Source: Mycolicibacterium sp. P9-22 (GTDB taxonomy: Bacteria; Actinomycetota; Actinomycetes; Mycobacteriales; Mycobacteriaceae). From it: a stretch of DNA of 64,000 bases. Position numbers and translations under genes: made by a program. This document shows positions 10,169 through 19,142 of the stretch, piece by piece; the stretch's first letter is position 1; every line of letters starts with the position of its first letter. The stretch covers positions 1 through 64,000 of the forward strand of contig NZ_NPKP01000002.1 in assembly GCF_008329585.1 (NCBI RefSeq), given 5' to 3'. Under the pieces are notes generated by a model that searched no databases, was not told the origin of the DNA, and was given only the letters and a program-made list of their open reading frames with translations.

Positions 10169-10843
10169 ATGTGCTTCTCGCCCGCCGCTGACCTGGCCGT
10201 TGGTGCCGCCCTGCTACCGGTCGGCGTTGCGGCACTGAGGGAGGTGCGATGCCGGCGCGAGATCCCCTTCGCGCTCCTGCCGGTGGTTTTCGCCGCTCAC
10301 CAGTTGATCGAGGCGGCGATATGGCCCGACGCCAAGATGCTGTCCGGGGAAATGCTCGATCTGGCGGTGCGTGCCTATCTGTTCATCGCCTTCGCGTTGC
10401 TGCCGGCGCTCGTCCCCATCGCGATACTGCTGCTGGAACCGCGCGGTGCCAGATTGCGTGTCGCACCGTTCGTGGCGCTCGGCGCCGTCGTCTCCGCCTA
10501 CCTCGCCGTGGTCGTACTCACCGAACCCGTGGGAATCATCGTGCATCCCCACGCACTCGAATATCGGCACGGCGTCACCGATCCCTGGGTGTGGGGAACG
10601 CTCTACATCGTCGCTGTCATCGGCCCGGCACTGATGTCGGGGTACCCCTCGATCGTGGCATTCGGCGTCATCAATCTGGTCGGGCTGATCGTCGTGGCCA
10701 TCATCTATTTCCAGGCGTTCGCATCCCTGTGGTGTGTCATAGCCGCGGTCGCGTCGTCACTGGCGCTGGTCCACATGGTGAGCCGGCGCCGGCTCACCGA
10801 TCCGCACCGGATCGACGGGGTAGCACCGGTGCCGGTGGCGTGA
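10169..10843 (+). CDS. DUF6629-type integral membrane protein
   Basis: A 224-aa polytopic membrane protein with about seven hydrophobic segments. The opening MCFSPAADLAVGAALLPVG and the conserved FAAHQLIEAAIWP match the DUF6629 pattern as I remember it. Function unknown. It stands alone between the divergent secreted-protein gene and uvrA2. Confidence 0.8.
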   Translation: MCFSPAADLAVGAALLPVGVAALREVRCRREIPFALLPVVFAAHQLIEAAIWPDAKMLSGEMLDLAVRAYLFIAFALLPALVPIAILLLEPRGARLRVAPFVALGAVVSAYLAVVVLTEPVGIIVHPHALEYRHGVTDPWVWGTLYIVAVIGPALMSGYPSIVAFGVINLVGLIVVAIIYFQAFASLWCVIAAVASSLALVHMVSRRRLTDPHRIDGVAPVPVA

Positions 10844-10925
10844 CCGGTCCTGTCGTACGGCCATTCCGCAGCAGTGCAACCCGGTGCCCGTAAGCTCTGG
10901 GCGTCCGACGCGAGAGGGGCGCGCA

Positions 10926-13430
10926 GTGTCTGATCAGAGCAGCGCCGCCGGCACGAAGCCGACCGTTCCCAGCACTATCGAGGTGCGCGGCGCGCGTGTG
11001 CACAACCTGGCGAACATCGACGTCGACGTGCCGTTGAACCAAATGGTCGCCATCGCAGGGGTTTCCGGCTCCGGCAAGTCGTCGCTGGCGATGGGGGTGC
11101 TCTATGCGGAGGGCTCCCGTCGCTATATCGAGGCGCTGTCGACCTACACCAGGCGCCGGATGTCGCACGCCACCAAGGCGACCGTCGACAGCGTCCGGCA
11201 CGTCCCGGCCGCGCTGGCCCTGCGGCAGCGGCCCACCGTCCCCGGTGCGCGCAGCACCTTCGGCACGTCGACCGAACTCCTGAACGTCCTGCGCCTGCTG
11301 TTCTCCCGGGTGGCCGAACACCTCTGCCCCAACGGGCACCGTCAGCAGCCCACGATCGACGTCGCCGCCGGCCTCGATCTCACCTGCGGAGTCTGCGGCG
11401 TCACGTTCACGCCGCCAGGCGCCGAGTCGCTGGCCTTCAATTCCGACGGGGCCTGCCCCACCTGCGGCGGCCTGGGGGTCGTGCGCGAGATCGACGACGC
11501 CCTGCTGGTCCCCGACCAATCGCGCACCATCGCCGACGGCGCGGTCGCACCCTGGAAGATGATGGGGCTGACCGTCATGCCGCAGGTGGTCGGCGAACTC
11601 GGGGTGCGTACCGACGTGCCGTACCGTGATCTCACCGACGCCGAGCGCGAGGTCGTGCTGCGCGGACCCGCGGAGAAGCACCGCGTCACGGTGCCCTCCA
11701 AGAGCGGCAAGCTGTTCGAAGTCAACTTCACTTATCGCAACGCCCGACTGGCCGTACAGGAGGCACTCGACAAGGCCGCCAGCGAGGGCGGCCTCAACCG
11801 GGTCAACAAGTTCATCCACACCGGTCCCTGCCCGACCTGCCACGGCACCCGGCTCAGTGAACGGGCTCTTGCCCCGCGCGTCACCGGGATCAATATCGCC
11901 GAGGCGACCGCGAAAACGCTCGACGAGGTGATCGCCTGGGCGCCAATGGTCCTCGGCACCCTGCCCGCCGACATGCGTGCGATGGCGACCGCGATCATCG
12001 GGCAGCTGCTTGAGATGGCGCAGCGGCTGGTCGAACTCGGTCTCGGCTATCTCGGCCTGGACCGGCCCGGCTCCACACTGTCCACCGGCGAGCGGCAACG
12101 GGTCGCACTCTCGCGCGCGGTGCGCAATCAGACCACCGGGGTGCTCTACGTCCTCGACGAACCGTCCATCGGCCTGCATCCCTCCAACATCGACGGCCTC
12201 AACGGCGTCATCCGCGATCTGCTGCGTGACGGGAACTCCGTCGTGCTGGTGGATCACGATGTCCAGGTGCTGCGCGAAGCGGACTGGTTCATCGAGATCG
12301 GACCCGGATCCGGTGGCGATGGCGGCACCGTCCTGGCGCAGGGAACGCTCGACGAGCTGGTGGCCAACCCAGCATCGTTGATCGGCGGGTTCCTCGACGG
12401 CACCGAACCGATCCGGGTCCGCGACACGGTGAACTCCGACCGGTTGTTCGACCACGGGCGGATCCGTATGGAGACCCGTCCGCTGCACACGGTGCACGCC
12501 CTGGGCGTCGAGATTCCCAAGGGCCGGCTCACCGCGGTCACCGGGGTGTCAGGGTCCGGCAAGACCACACTGGTGCTGGAGAGCCTGGTCCCCGCACTGC
12601 ACGCCGAGGCCACCGGAGACCCGCTGCCGTCCCACATCGCATCGGTGGAACCGTCCGGCATCCAGCGGGTCAACGTCGTCGATGCCACCCCGATAGGCAC
12701 CAATGTGCGGTCCACCGTCGCCACCTACAGCGGCATCCTCGATGAATTGCGCCGTGTCTACGCCGCTCTCGACTCATCGACCCGCCGGGGCTTGACCGCC
12801 TCGGACTTCTCCTACAACACCGGATCGCTGCGCTGCCCGCGCTGCGAGGGCACCGGGCAGATATCGCTGGACGTTCAGTTCCTCCCCGACGTCGACATCC
12901 CCTGCCCGGACTGCGACGGATGCCGTTACGCCCCTGCGGCACAGGATATCCGGAGAGAAGGGCTCTCTCTACCCGAACTCCTCACGCTCACGATCAAGCA
13001 GGCCATGCAGGCCACCGGGGATCTGCCGAAGGTGCACCGCAAGCTGCAGACCCTCATCGACCTCGGTTTGGGTTACCTGACCCTCGGCGAGGACACCCCG
13101 GCGCTTTCTGGCGGCGAGGCCCAACGTCTCAAGCTGGCAACCGAACTCGGCCGCAAGCAATCCGATGCGCTGTTCGTCCTGGACGAACCCAGCGTGGGAC
13201 TTCACCCTCTCGATGTCCGCGTGCTGCTCGGCGTCATCGACCGCCTCGGCGCCAAGGGCGCCACTGTCATCGTCATCGAACACGACCTCGACATGATCGC
13301 CAACGCGGACTTCGTCATCGACATGGGGCCCGGCGGCGGCGCCGCGGGCGGGACCATCGTCGCGACGGGCACGCCGGAACAGATCGCCGGATCCAGCCTC
13401 AGCGTCACGGGGCGGTATCTGGCGCGGTGA
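10926..13430 (+). CDS. UvrA-like ABC ATPase (UvrA2 class)
   Basis: A soluble tandem ABC ATPase related to the damage-recognition subunit of nucleotide excision repair (834 aa, against roughly 950 for canonical UvrA). It has Walker [10 protein letters not shown] near 45-53 and GVSGSGKTT in the second half, signatures LSTGERQR and LSGGEAQR, and two CxxC zinc modules ([14 protein letters not shown] with CPDCDG). GTG at 10926 is preferred because AGAGGGG lies just upstream. The short length fits the UvrA2 class, which lacks the UvrB-binding domain and is linked to self-resistance to DNA-binding compounds. TAAGCT at 10891-10896 may be its -10 box. Confidence 0.85.
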   Translation: MSDQSSAAGTKPTVPSTIEVRGARVHNLANIDVDVPLNQMVAIAGVSGSGKSSLAMGVLYAEGSRRYIEALSTYTRRRMSHATKATVDSVRHVPAALALRQRPTVPGARSTFGTSTELLNVLRLLFSRVAEHLCPNGHRQQPTIDVAAGLDLTCGVCGVTFTPPGAESLAFNSDGACPTCGGLGVVREIDDALLVPDQSRTIADGAVAPWKMMGLTVMPQVVGELGVRTDVPYRDLTDAEREVVLRGPAEKHRVTVPSKSGKLFEVNFTYRNARLAVQEALDKAASEGGLNRVNKFIHTGPCPTCHGTRLSERALAPRVTGINIAEATAKTLDEVIAWAPMVLGTLPADMRAMATAIIGQLLEMAQRLVELGLGYLGLDRPGSTLSTGERQRVALSRAVRNQTTGVLYVLDEPSIGLHPSNIDGLNGVIRDLLRDGNSVVLVDHDVQVLREADWFIEIGPGSGGDGGTVLAQGTLDELVANPASLIGGFLDGTEPIRVRDTVNSDRLFDHGRIRMETRPLHTVHALGVEIPKGRLTAVTGVSGSGKTTLVLESLVPALHAEATGDPLPSHIASVEPSGIQRVNVVDATPIGTNVRSTVATYSGILDELRRVYAALDSSTRRGLTASDFSYNTGSLRCPRCEGTGQISLDVQFLPDVDIPCPDCDGCRYAPAAQDIRREGLSLPELLTLTIKQAMQATGDLPKVHRKLQTLIDLGLGYLTLGEDTPALSGGEAQRLKLATELGRKQSDALFVLDEPSVGLHPLDVRVLLGVIDRLGAKGATVIVIEHDLDMIANADFVIDMGPGGGAAGGTIVATGTPEQIAGSSLSVTGRYLAR

Positions 13431-13534
13431 GGATCGAGGAAGGGTGTCATCGACGGGTTTGGACCCTCGAACTCGTCCATGCTCTCGAACCGGTAGCGAA
13501 CTTTCAGACGCCGTGCGCGCGCCGCCCGCAGCGG

Positions 13535-13918
13535 TCAGGGGACAAGGAGGAGCGCCGTGGTGATGAGCATGACAACCGCCGTGCCGCCATGGACCCCATA
13601 CGCGACTGACTTCGAACCGCCGCTGCGGAGCACGATGGCGGCATCCGCAAGCGGAATAAGTGTGGCGGCCAACATGATCCAACCGATGAGGTGAGTGGCA
13701 CCGGTGATCATCAGGATGATGACGAACAGCCCGGTGGCGATGTCGCGTACGCCCTTCACGCTCAGGTAGGCGCGGATCTCCGGTCGATCGACGTCCGGCA
13801 CCACGCCGTAGCCGGACGCGGCAGCGCGCGGGGCGACAAGGAAGCGGGCGCCGATGAAGATGATGGCTGCGGCGAGCATGCCTGCGAGCAGATAGCCGCT
13901 GATGGCGATGGTGGTCAC
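13535..13918 (-). CDS. DUF4267-like small membrane protein
   Basis: A 127-aa protein with four hydrophobic segments and the pattern YLSVKGVRDIATGLFVIILMITG, which resembles DUF4267. GTG at 13918 is chosen because AGGAG lies 8 bp before it; a GTG three codons upstream abuts the AGGAG too closely. Divergent from a TetR gene with repeated TAGC palindromes between them, so likely controlled by that regulator. Function unknown. Confidence 0.75.
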   Translation of the reverse strand: MTTIAISGYLLAGMLAAAIIFIGARFLVAPRAAASGYGVVPDVDRPEIRAYLSVKGVRDIATGLFVIILMITGATHLIGWIMLAATLIPLADAAIVLRSGGSKSVAYGVHGGTAVVMLITTALLLVP

Positions 13919-14071
13919 GTTGATCACTCCTGGTTTCGTAAGACGGCGGGAAACGAGCTCGGGCCAAGCAGAATCGCCGGAACATCGCGGTGCCGTCGAC
14001 AACCAGGCCGACCGTGCCGGCGGTGAGTTCCGGGCCGCAACAAGAGCGGGGGCGGTACGCCGTCAAGGTGT

Positions 14072-14116
14072 TAGCAACGCTAGCGAGGTAAACCCGGCGC
14101 GTCAATAGCATTGCTA
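14072..14116. promoter_or_regulatory. paired TAGC-N3-GCTA operators
   Basis: TAGCAACGCTA at 14072-14082 and TAGCATTGCTA at 14106-14116 are two short dyads of the same form with centres 34 bp apart. Further partial copies (TAGCATTTCTAGC) run towards the TetR start at 14145. They lie in the gap shared by the divergent DUF4267 and TetR genes. Binding by that TetR protein is inferred. Confidence 0.6.
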
Positions 14117-14144
14117 GCATTTCTAGCTGTGATAGCGTCGAGTC

Positions 14145-14723
14145 ATGGCCATCGACGATCGTCGCGAACGCGAGCGGGCAACTCGTCGACGGTTGATCGT
14201 CACCACCGCGCGCGCACTGGCCGAGGCCGAAGGCTGGGACGCGGTGACGACGCGGCGCCTGTCCACCGAGATCGAATACAGCCAGCCGGTGCTCTACAAG
14301 CACTTCGCCGGCATGGAGCAGATCGCCGAGGCGGTCGCCCTGGACGGCTTCGCCGAGCTGGCTGACGTCATACGCACCGCCGGCAGCGCCGCTGATTCAG
14401 CCGGCGATGCGCTCTCCCGGGTTGCGCGCGCGTACCTCGACTTTGCCAGGGACCATCCCGCGGTATACGACGCAATGTTCACGCGGGCAACCACTCTGCA
14501 CTTCGCCACCCAGGACACACCGCCCCAGCTGGGCGCTGCGTTCGCGGCGCTGAGCGACGCGGTCGGCAGGGCTGCAAAGGAATCGGACGCCGACACACTC
14601 ACCGAGGTGTTCTGGTCCGCACTGCACGGCCTGGTGATCCTCAGCCGCACCGGACGGCTACGCGAAGGATACGATTCGGCGCGCCTGCGACTGCTCATCG
14701 ATCAATTCACCAGCGGCCGTTAG
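14145..14723 (+). CDS. TetR-family regulator (WHG-type C-terminal domain)
   Basis: A 192-aa repressor. The helix-turn-helix WDAVTTRRLSTEIEYSQPVLYKHFAGMEQI is at about residues 27-57. The C-terminal half, with FWSALHGLVILSRTGRL, matches the WHG-domain group of TetR proteins. It reads away from the DUF4267 membrane gene and is followed 12 bp later by the deacetylase homologue. Confidence 0.87.
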   Translation: MAIDDRRERERATRRRLIVTTARALAEAEGWDAVTTRRLSTEIEYSQPVLYKHFAGMEQIAEAVALDGFAELADVIRTAGSAADSAGDALSRVARAYLDFARDHPAVYDAMFTRATTLHFATQDTPPQLGAAFAALSDAVGRAAKESDADTLTEVFWSALHGLVILSRTGRLREGYDSARLRLLIDQFTSGR

Positions 14724-14735
14724 AATCGCCGGGTC

Positions 14736-15353
14736 ATGCGCCGGCGTTGGAGTGTTGGAACAGCGGCGGGCGTGGCCGTACTCATGGCTGTTGTCGTCGG
14801 CTGCTATCTCCTCGCCAATTCCCGCACATTTCAGCTGGCGGGCGTCGTGGTGAACCGGGTAGACACCGCCGAGAAGGTGGTGGCGCTGACATTCGACGAT
14901 GGACCCGCCGAGCACACGCCCGAGGTGCTCGATGTCCTTGCCAGATCGAGGGTGCCCGCGACCTTCTACCTCAACGGCGCCGATCTGGATCGCTACCCCG
15001 AACACGACGCCGCGATCGCACGGACGGGGTACCGTGGCCCGGTCACCTTCCGCCCGCCCTACGGCAAGAAGCTGTGGACGCTGCCGCACTACCTCGCCGA
15101 GCGCGACCGCATCACCGTGACGTGGGATGTCGAGCCCGATTCAGGCGGCACGTCTGACACCGCCCGGATCGTCGAGGACACCGTGGGCGCAGTACATCCG
15201 GGGTCGATTATTCTGCTGCACGTGATGTTCGACGGGCGGTCGGCCTCGCGGACGGCGGTGCCACTGATCATCGAGCGGCTACAGGCCGACGGCTACCGGT
15301 TCGTCACGGTCAGCGACTTACTCCGACAACGTGATTCGAACGAAGAAACCTGA
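14736..15353 (+). CDS. polysaccharide deacetylase homologue lacking NodB motif 2
   Basis: A membrane-anchored NodB-fold protein (205 aa; one N-terminal transmembrane segment at about 10-28). Motif 1 TFDDGP (52-57), motif 3 RPPYG (106-110), WDVEPDS (130-136) and LLHV (160-163) are present. The His-containing HSxxH motif 2 is absent: the chain jumps from YPEH (88-91) to DAAIARTGYRGP, where relatives have about 35-40 more residues. Reading frame and surroundings are intact, so this looks like an in-frame deletion. Without the two metal-binding histidines, classical deacetylase activity is doubtful. The ATG lies 12 bp after the TetR stop. Confidence 0.8.
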   Translation: MRRRWSVGTAAGVAVLMAVVVGCYLLANSRTFQLAGVVVNRVDTAEKVVALTFDDGPAEHTPEVLDVLARSRVPATFYLNGADLDRYPEHDAAIARTGYRGPVTFRPPYGKKLWTLPHYLAERDRITVTWDVEPDSGGTSDTARIVEDTVGAVHPGSIILLHVMFDGRSASRTAVPLIIERLQADGYRFVTVSDLLRQRDSNEET

Positions 15354-15898
15354 TGGAAAATCGCCTCTTTGGCCGCGCAGACACCCTCCGGTTCGACGTT
15401 CACCCGAAGGACCCGGAGAGCTTCTCGGTTCAGCGTGTCGACATCCATGCGCTGAACCTGCACATCACCGAGAACGACAACAGCGTCTACGTGCCGAACT
15501 TTCTGTTCCGGTTGGACCGAGCGCTGCTGAGCTTCGACAAGAACACCAGGTTCGAACAACGACCGGACGTCTTCGGCGAACTCGACCCCGAGGAGATCCA
15601 CCGCATCTTCATGGATGGCTCGGACGACCACCCCGAGGTGCTGGACGTTTCTGACCGGTATGAATTCCTGCAGTTCGGTGACGTCACACTGCATGTCGCG
15701 AGCTTCCTGATTCCCGCCCAGGGACGGGTGTACCTGACATGCGAAATCGGCGGGCACCCTGACGATGTCACGACACGGGAGGTCCGAGTTTCCGAGGTGC
15801 GCGTCGAGGAGTTGAGCCAGGTGATGGCGGATACTCTGGCTCTCGTCGCCGGTGAGTACGACGGCGACAAGTCCTCCCTCTCCTGGCGCCGTGGCTGA
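15353..15898 (+). CDS. hypothetical protein, coupled to the deacetylase homologue
   Basis: A 181-aa soluble acidic protein I do not recognise. No signal peptide, membrane segment or cysteine cluster is visible except one Cys in YLTCEIGGHPDD. The ATG overlaps the upstream stop (TGATG), so it is translationally coupled to the deacetylase homologue. The mix of beta-prone stretches (TLRFDVHPK, VTLHVASFLIP) suggests a small beta-rich fold. Confidence 0.72.
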   Translation: MENRLFGRADTLRFDVHPKDPESFSVQRVDIHALNLHITENDNSVYVPNFLFRLDRALLSFDKNTRFEQRPDVFGELDPEEIHRIFMDGSDDHPEVLDVSDRYEFLQFGDVTLHVASFLIPAQGRVYLTCEIGGHPDDVTTREVRVSEVRVEELSQVMADTLALVAGEYDGDKSSLSWRRG

Positions 15899-15994
15899 AC
15901 CCGCCCACCCCACTCGCTCGGCCAGGTCGGCCCGATGTCTCAGCGAGTTACCCGAAGGTGCCGGCTTCTTCACGCCGGCGATACCCTCGGCGAT

Positions 15995-16930
15995 ATGGGG
16001 TTGACCAGGATGTTGCGCCGGCTGTTCGGAGGTCCGGCAGGTGCGCAACGGCGCGTCGATAGCCGCGCAAGCTGGACCGCGCAGGTGTGCGCCGCACAGC
16101 GTGCCGCCGAGACGATGCTCGGGCCTGGTCGACGTCGCCTCGATGACCCCTACTCTCGCCATTTCGTCCGCCACATGGCGTTGAAGCTAGCTCTCCTGCA
16201 TCCGCTGACGGCGCGCGCCTTCATCGCCCTACTGGGACGGTCGCTACCCGGGGTGCACGACTTCGTCGTGCTGCGCGTCCGCTACCTCGACGATGTCCTT
16301 GACCGATCCATCGACGACGGTATCGACCAAATTGTGCTGCTGGGGGCCGGTTTCGACACGACCAGTATGCGCCGTCAACACAACGGGGTCACCCTTTTCG
16401 AAGTCGACGTGCCTTCAACCCAACACGACAAGCGTCATGCGGCCGAAGCACTCCTAGTCCATGGAGATCAGCCCAATATCACCTGGGTGGCATGCGATTT
16501 CGAGAATGACAACCTGTCCGAACTCCTGATGAACAACGGTTTCGATCCGACCCGGCGATGCACCATCGCCTGGATCGGTGTCACGATGTTCCTCACCAGA
16601 GAAGCGATTGAGACCACACTCGCCGACCTGGCGACGGTGTGCGCACCCGGCAGTCAGCTGGTGCTCGACTACATCGACCCCGACGTCATCTCCGGGCACA
16701 CCAACTCACCGAGCGCAAAGCGAGTCGCAAAAACTGTCGCGTCCAGCGGAGAGCCCTACCGCACCGGATTCACTACCGAGGACATCAACGCGGTCCTCAT
16801 CACCCACGGATTCACACCCCACGACCACGCAGCCAACACCGCATTCGAACAGCGTTATACCCGCGCACGCTCCGACCACTCGGCCGGCAACAACTGGCTG
16901 ACAGTCCTCACCGCCCATCGGACTCGCTGA
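15995..16930 (+). CDS. class I SAM-dependent methyltransferase (LCMT/Ppm1 superfamily)
   Basis: A probable O-methyltransferase (311 aa from ATG 15995). The SAM motif VLLGAGFDTTSMR and the downstream IAWIGVTMFLTREAIETTLADL match the mycobacterial leucine-carboxyl-methyltransferase-like family (PF04072). Neither candidate start has a clear ribosome site; an in-frame ATG at 15935 would add 20 residues unlike the family. Substrate unknown. It converges on the RsmA-like gene. Confidence 0.82.
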   Translation: MGLTRMLRRLFGGPAGAQRRVDSRASWTAQVCAAQRAAETMLGPGRRRLDDPYSRHFVRHMALKLALLHPLTARAFIALLGRSLPGVHDFVVLRVRYLDDVLDRSIDDGIDQIVLLGAGFDTTSMRRQHNGVTLFEVDVPSTQHDKRHAAEALLVHGDQPNITWVACDFENDNLSELLMNNGFDPTRRCTIAWIGVTMFLTREAIETTLADLATVCAPGSQLVLDYIDPDVISGHTNSPSAKRVAKTVASSGEPYRTGFTTEDINAVLITHGFTPHDHAANTAFEQRYTRARSDHSAGNNWLTVLTAHRTR

Positions 16931-16996
16931 TAACGCCCACGGCCGCACCACGAAGTTCCGTCTCTCGGGCTGGGAGCGAGCCGAATGAGTCGCAGG

Positions 16997-17857
16997 TCAT
17001 CCGCCCCCAGCAACCTGGTAGAGCCGGACGAAGTCAGCGATGTCAAGATCCTCAACATGCCGCGAAGGATCGATGCTCGCGGTGAGCAGCCGCCGAGCAG
17101 ACTCCGAACCACCTCCCGCCCATTCATCGAGAGCTTTGCGAATGGTGATGCGCCGGTGGCCAAATGCTGTGTCGACGAGTTCGAAAACTCCCGCGCAGGT
17201 TTCGGTATCGCGGCGCCAGCGAGCCGGCCTGTCACAATCCAGACGACAGACGCCGAAGTACTGCCTCGGCAGCGGCCACAGGGCCGTCGGAGCTATCGCG
17301 CCACAACGGCGGACCTCGCCGAAGAAGCTGGCCTTCACACCCAGCACGTGGCGCCTCGAGCTGCCCGGCGGAGCCAACAGTTGCTCCACCAAGGTGGATT
17401 CCGCGACCAAGGTAACTACTTCGATCGAGGGGAACTGCGTCAGAAAGCGCAACAACGCCGAGCACGAGTCACCCTGGGGCAATGTGCATACCAGTGATGT
17501 CGGCGGACGGGCGAAGTCGGCCGCCTGCAGGTCGAGTGCATTCTTGTGCAGGACCTCCAGGCGCTGCAACCTCGCATGGGTGTAGGCCACCAGGGTTTTG
17601 GGCAACTGCCGGGCCAATCCAGCGTCGGTCTCCACGGCGGTCACGTGAGCACCTCGATTCAGCAGGGCCAGTGTCAAAGCGCCCATACCGGCCCCTGCGT
17701 GCAACACGTGCTTACCGGGTCGGGCGCCCGCTACCGCAGCGATGTGTCGAACAGTTGGAACATCGTGCAGATAGTGTCCATCAGAACTCGTCGGCTCAAA
17801 CTCGCAGTCCCTGGCAATCCGGCGGATAGCTGCGCGATCGAGATATCGTGCTGCCAC
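16997..17857 (-). CDS. divergent RsmA/KsgA paralogue, probable pseudoenzyme
   Basis: A 286-aa protein with the whole layout of the 16S rRNA adenine dimethyltransferase RsmA (KsgA): HYLHDVPTVRHIAAVAG at 28-44, a SAM-loop-like GAGMG at 55-59, VTAVETD near 72-78, and a C-terminal SARRLLTASIDPSR...DFVRLYQ. The adenine-binding catalytic motif, normally N-L-P-Y, reads TLPQ (125-128). Methylation by the usual mechanism is therefore unlikely. The GTG at 17857 is chosen from family alignment, with GGAGG about 10 bp before it; the open frame extends 150 bp further upstream into the hydratase gene. Probably in an operon behind that gene. Confidence 0.78.
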   Translation of the reverse strand: MAARYLDRAAIRRIARDCEFEPTSSDGHYLHDVPTVRHIAAVAGARPGKHVLHAGAGMGALTLALLNRGAHVTAVETDAGLARQLPKTLVAYTHARLQRLEVLHKNALDLQAADFARPPTSLVCTLPQGDSCSALLRFLTQFPSIEVVTLVAESTLVEQLLAPPGSSRRHVLGVKASFFGEVRRCGAIAPTALWPLPRQYFGVCRLDCDRPARWRRDTETCAGVFELVDTAFGHRRITIRKALDEWAGGGSESARRLLTASIDPSRHVEDLDIADFVRLYQVAGGG

Positions 17858-17945
17858 CCGTTCCCTGCCTCCGTCTTCCCTGCCGCAATTGAGAGTGCAA
17901 GAGGGGCCGGCTCGCCGCTGTGCTGTTCGTCGGTGAACCGCAATC

Positions 17946-18731
17946 TCACTCGAATTCCAATCGAACCGAACCCAACTGGCCGAAATCGGCGACGAAGCCA
18001 TCACCACGGCATGCGCCGACCGCCTGGAATCCGCCGCTGGTGAGCACCACGTCGCCAGCCTTCAACTTCACGCCGAAGGCGTGCACCCTTCGAGCCAACC
18101 AAGCGGTCGCAATCAGCGGACTTGCGAACCCGCCGTCACTGCGGCCCTTGGCCACCACCGCGCCATTGCAGGTCACGGTTGCATCGATCGTTGGGGCGTC
18201 GAAATCGCCGGGTGACAGCCGTTTTTCGCCGAGGACCCAGCCGAGCGACGATGCGTTGTCGGCGATACTGTCACACAACGTCGTCGCTGGGCCCGTGGTA
18301 CCCGGGTCGAGTATCTCGATGGCAGGGACGTAGGCCGCTGTCACTGACAACACATCGTCGGCGGTGCACGACGATCCGGAAAGGTCGCGCGAGAGGATCA
18401 ATCCAACTCGTGCTTCGACCCGCGGCGACATCAGACTGTCGGTTCGTACTGGGACATCCTCGAAAGCCCTCATGTCCTCGAGGAGATGGCCGTACTTCAC
18501 CTCGCATTCCGAGGACAGCTGCGGCTCGGCCGAGTACCGCGTGCTCACCGTGTGGCCGGCCACCCAGGCGCCCTCAGTAACCCGCCGGCGGATGTTGATA
18601 AGTTGGATTTGGTACGCGTCCGCGATCTCGATGCCCGGGTGGCGTTCAGTCAACGACTGGACTGAGATCGCCTCGCGCTTCGCACTGGCGAGTTCCGCCG
18701 CAAGCTCATCGTGTATGGCGCTGTCAAGCAT
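17946..18731 (-). CDS. MhpD-like 2-keto-4-pentenoate hydratase paralogue with altered active site
   Basis: A fumarylacetoacetase-fold hydratase homologue (261 aa, the usual length). Hallmarks are PRVEARVGLIL, PAIEILDPG, ADNASSLGWVLG and a C-terminal FGQLGSVRLEF. Against E. coli MhpD, the catalytic Lys of GYKxG is Thr61 here (GHTVST), and the metal-ligand E-x-E is E106-A-R108; E139 is kept. The ATG at 18731 has GAGG 8 bp upstream and fits family length; an upstream in-frame ATG at 18788 is the alternative. Activity is doubtful. The RsmA-like gene follows 88 bp downstream. Confidence 0.78.
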   Translation of the reverse strand: MLDSAIHDELAAELASAKREAISVQSLTERHPGIEIADAYQIQLINIRRRVTEGAWVAGHTVSTRYSAEPQLSSECEVKYGHLLEDMRAFEDVPVRTDSLMSPRVEARVGLILSRDLSGSSCTADDVLSVTAAYVPAIEILDPGTTGPATTLCDSIADNASSLGWVLGEKRLSPGDFDAPTIDATVTCNGAVVAKGRSDGGFASPLIATAWLARRVHAFGVKLKAGDVVLTSGGFQAVGACRGDGFVADFGQLGSVRLEFE

Positions 18732-19142
18732 TGCTGCTACCTCGATTGAGCAAGGATGTCGGTCGAACCACGAATACATCTCGGACACAGGTGCTTTCGT
18801 GTTCGGTCGACCTGCGTACGGGTTGATTCCAGGAAGGATTGAGCATCCTGCGCATGTGCCACCTTTTCAAGGAACGGAAACTGCAGCTGACCGGGCGGTT
18901 CTCTGGGTTCGCTCCGGTGTCAGTCACTATCGATGTTCTCGGTACGGACATAAAGATATCGACTATTTGACTTTTGCCAATGATTATTCGACTTTAGCCG
19001 TGGAGGCGCGGTGCGTCAACGAGCTTTCGCACTCGCCCACGCCGTCGCGAATGACCGGTTCGGGCGCAATGGGGACAACAACTCAGACGAGTCGACCAGC
19101 TGGCGATGTAGGCACCAGCCGGCCGACCGTTGTCGTCGACGA
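18732..19142. other. 411-bp gap without a supported gene
   Basis: This lies upstream of the hydratase gene and downstream of the NTF2-like gene. Base composition falls, with an A/T-rich run at about 18945-19005. Inside it ATATCGACTATTTGA (18956-18970) closely matches a box at 20063-20077. Open frames crossing it have no family resemblance. I see no tRNA or strong terminator. Confidence 0.6.
18956..18970. promoter_or_regulatory. A/T-rich box, copy 1
   Basis: ATATCGACTATTTGA matches 14 of 15 bases of ATATCGAATATTTGA at 20063-20077. Both copies lie in long gene-free gaps upstream of leftward genes in the same cluster. A shared regulator, perhaps the IclR protein at 20440, is possible but unproven. 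Confidence 0.4.

Noticed and set aside
10794..12497. 567-codon frame antisense to the UvrA2-type gene
   Set aside because: Lies fully opposite conserved Walker and zinc motifs; composition is that of a complementary-frame artefact.
16997..17857. Calling this gene rsmA/ksgA or an Erm resistance methyltransferase
   Set aside because: The N-L-P-Y/N-x-P-F catalytic motif is missing, and the C-terminal domain follows RsmA, not Erm. A functional label would mislead.
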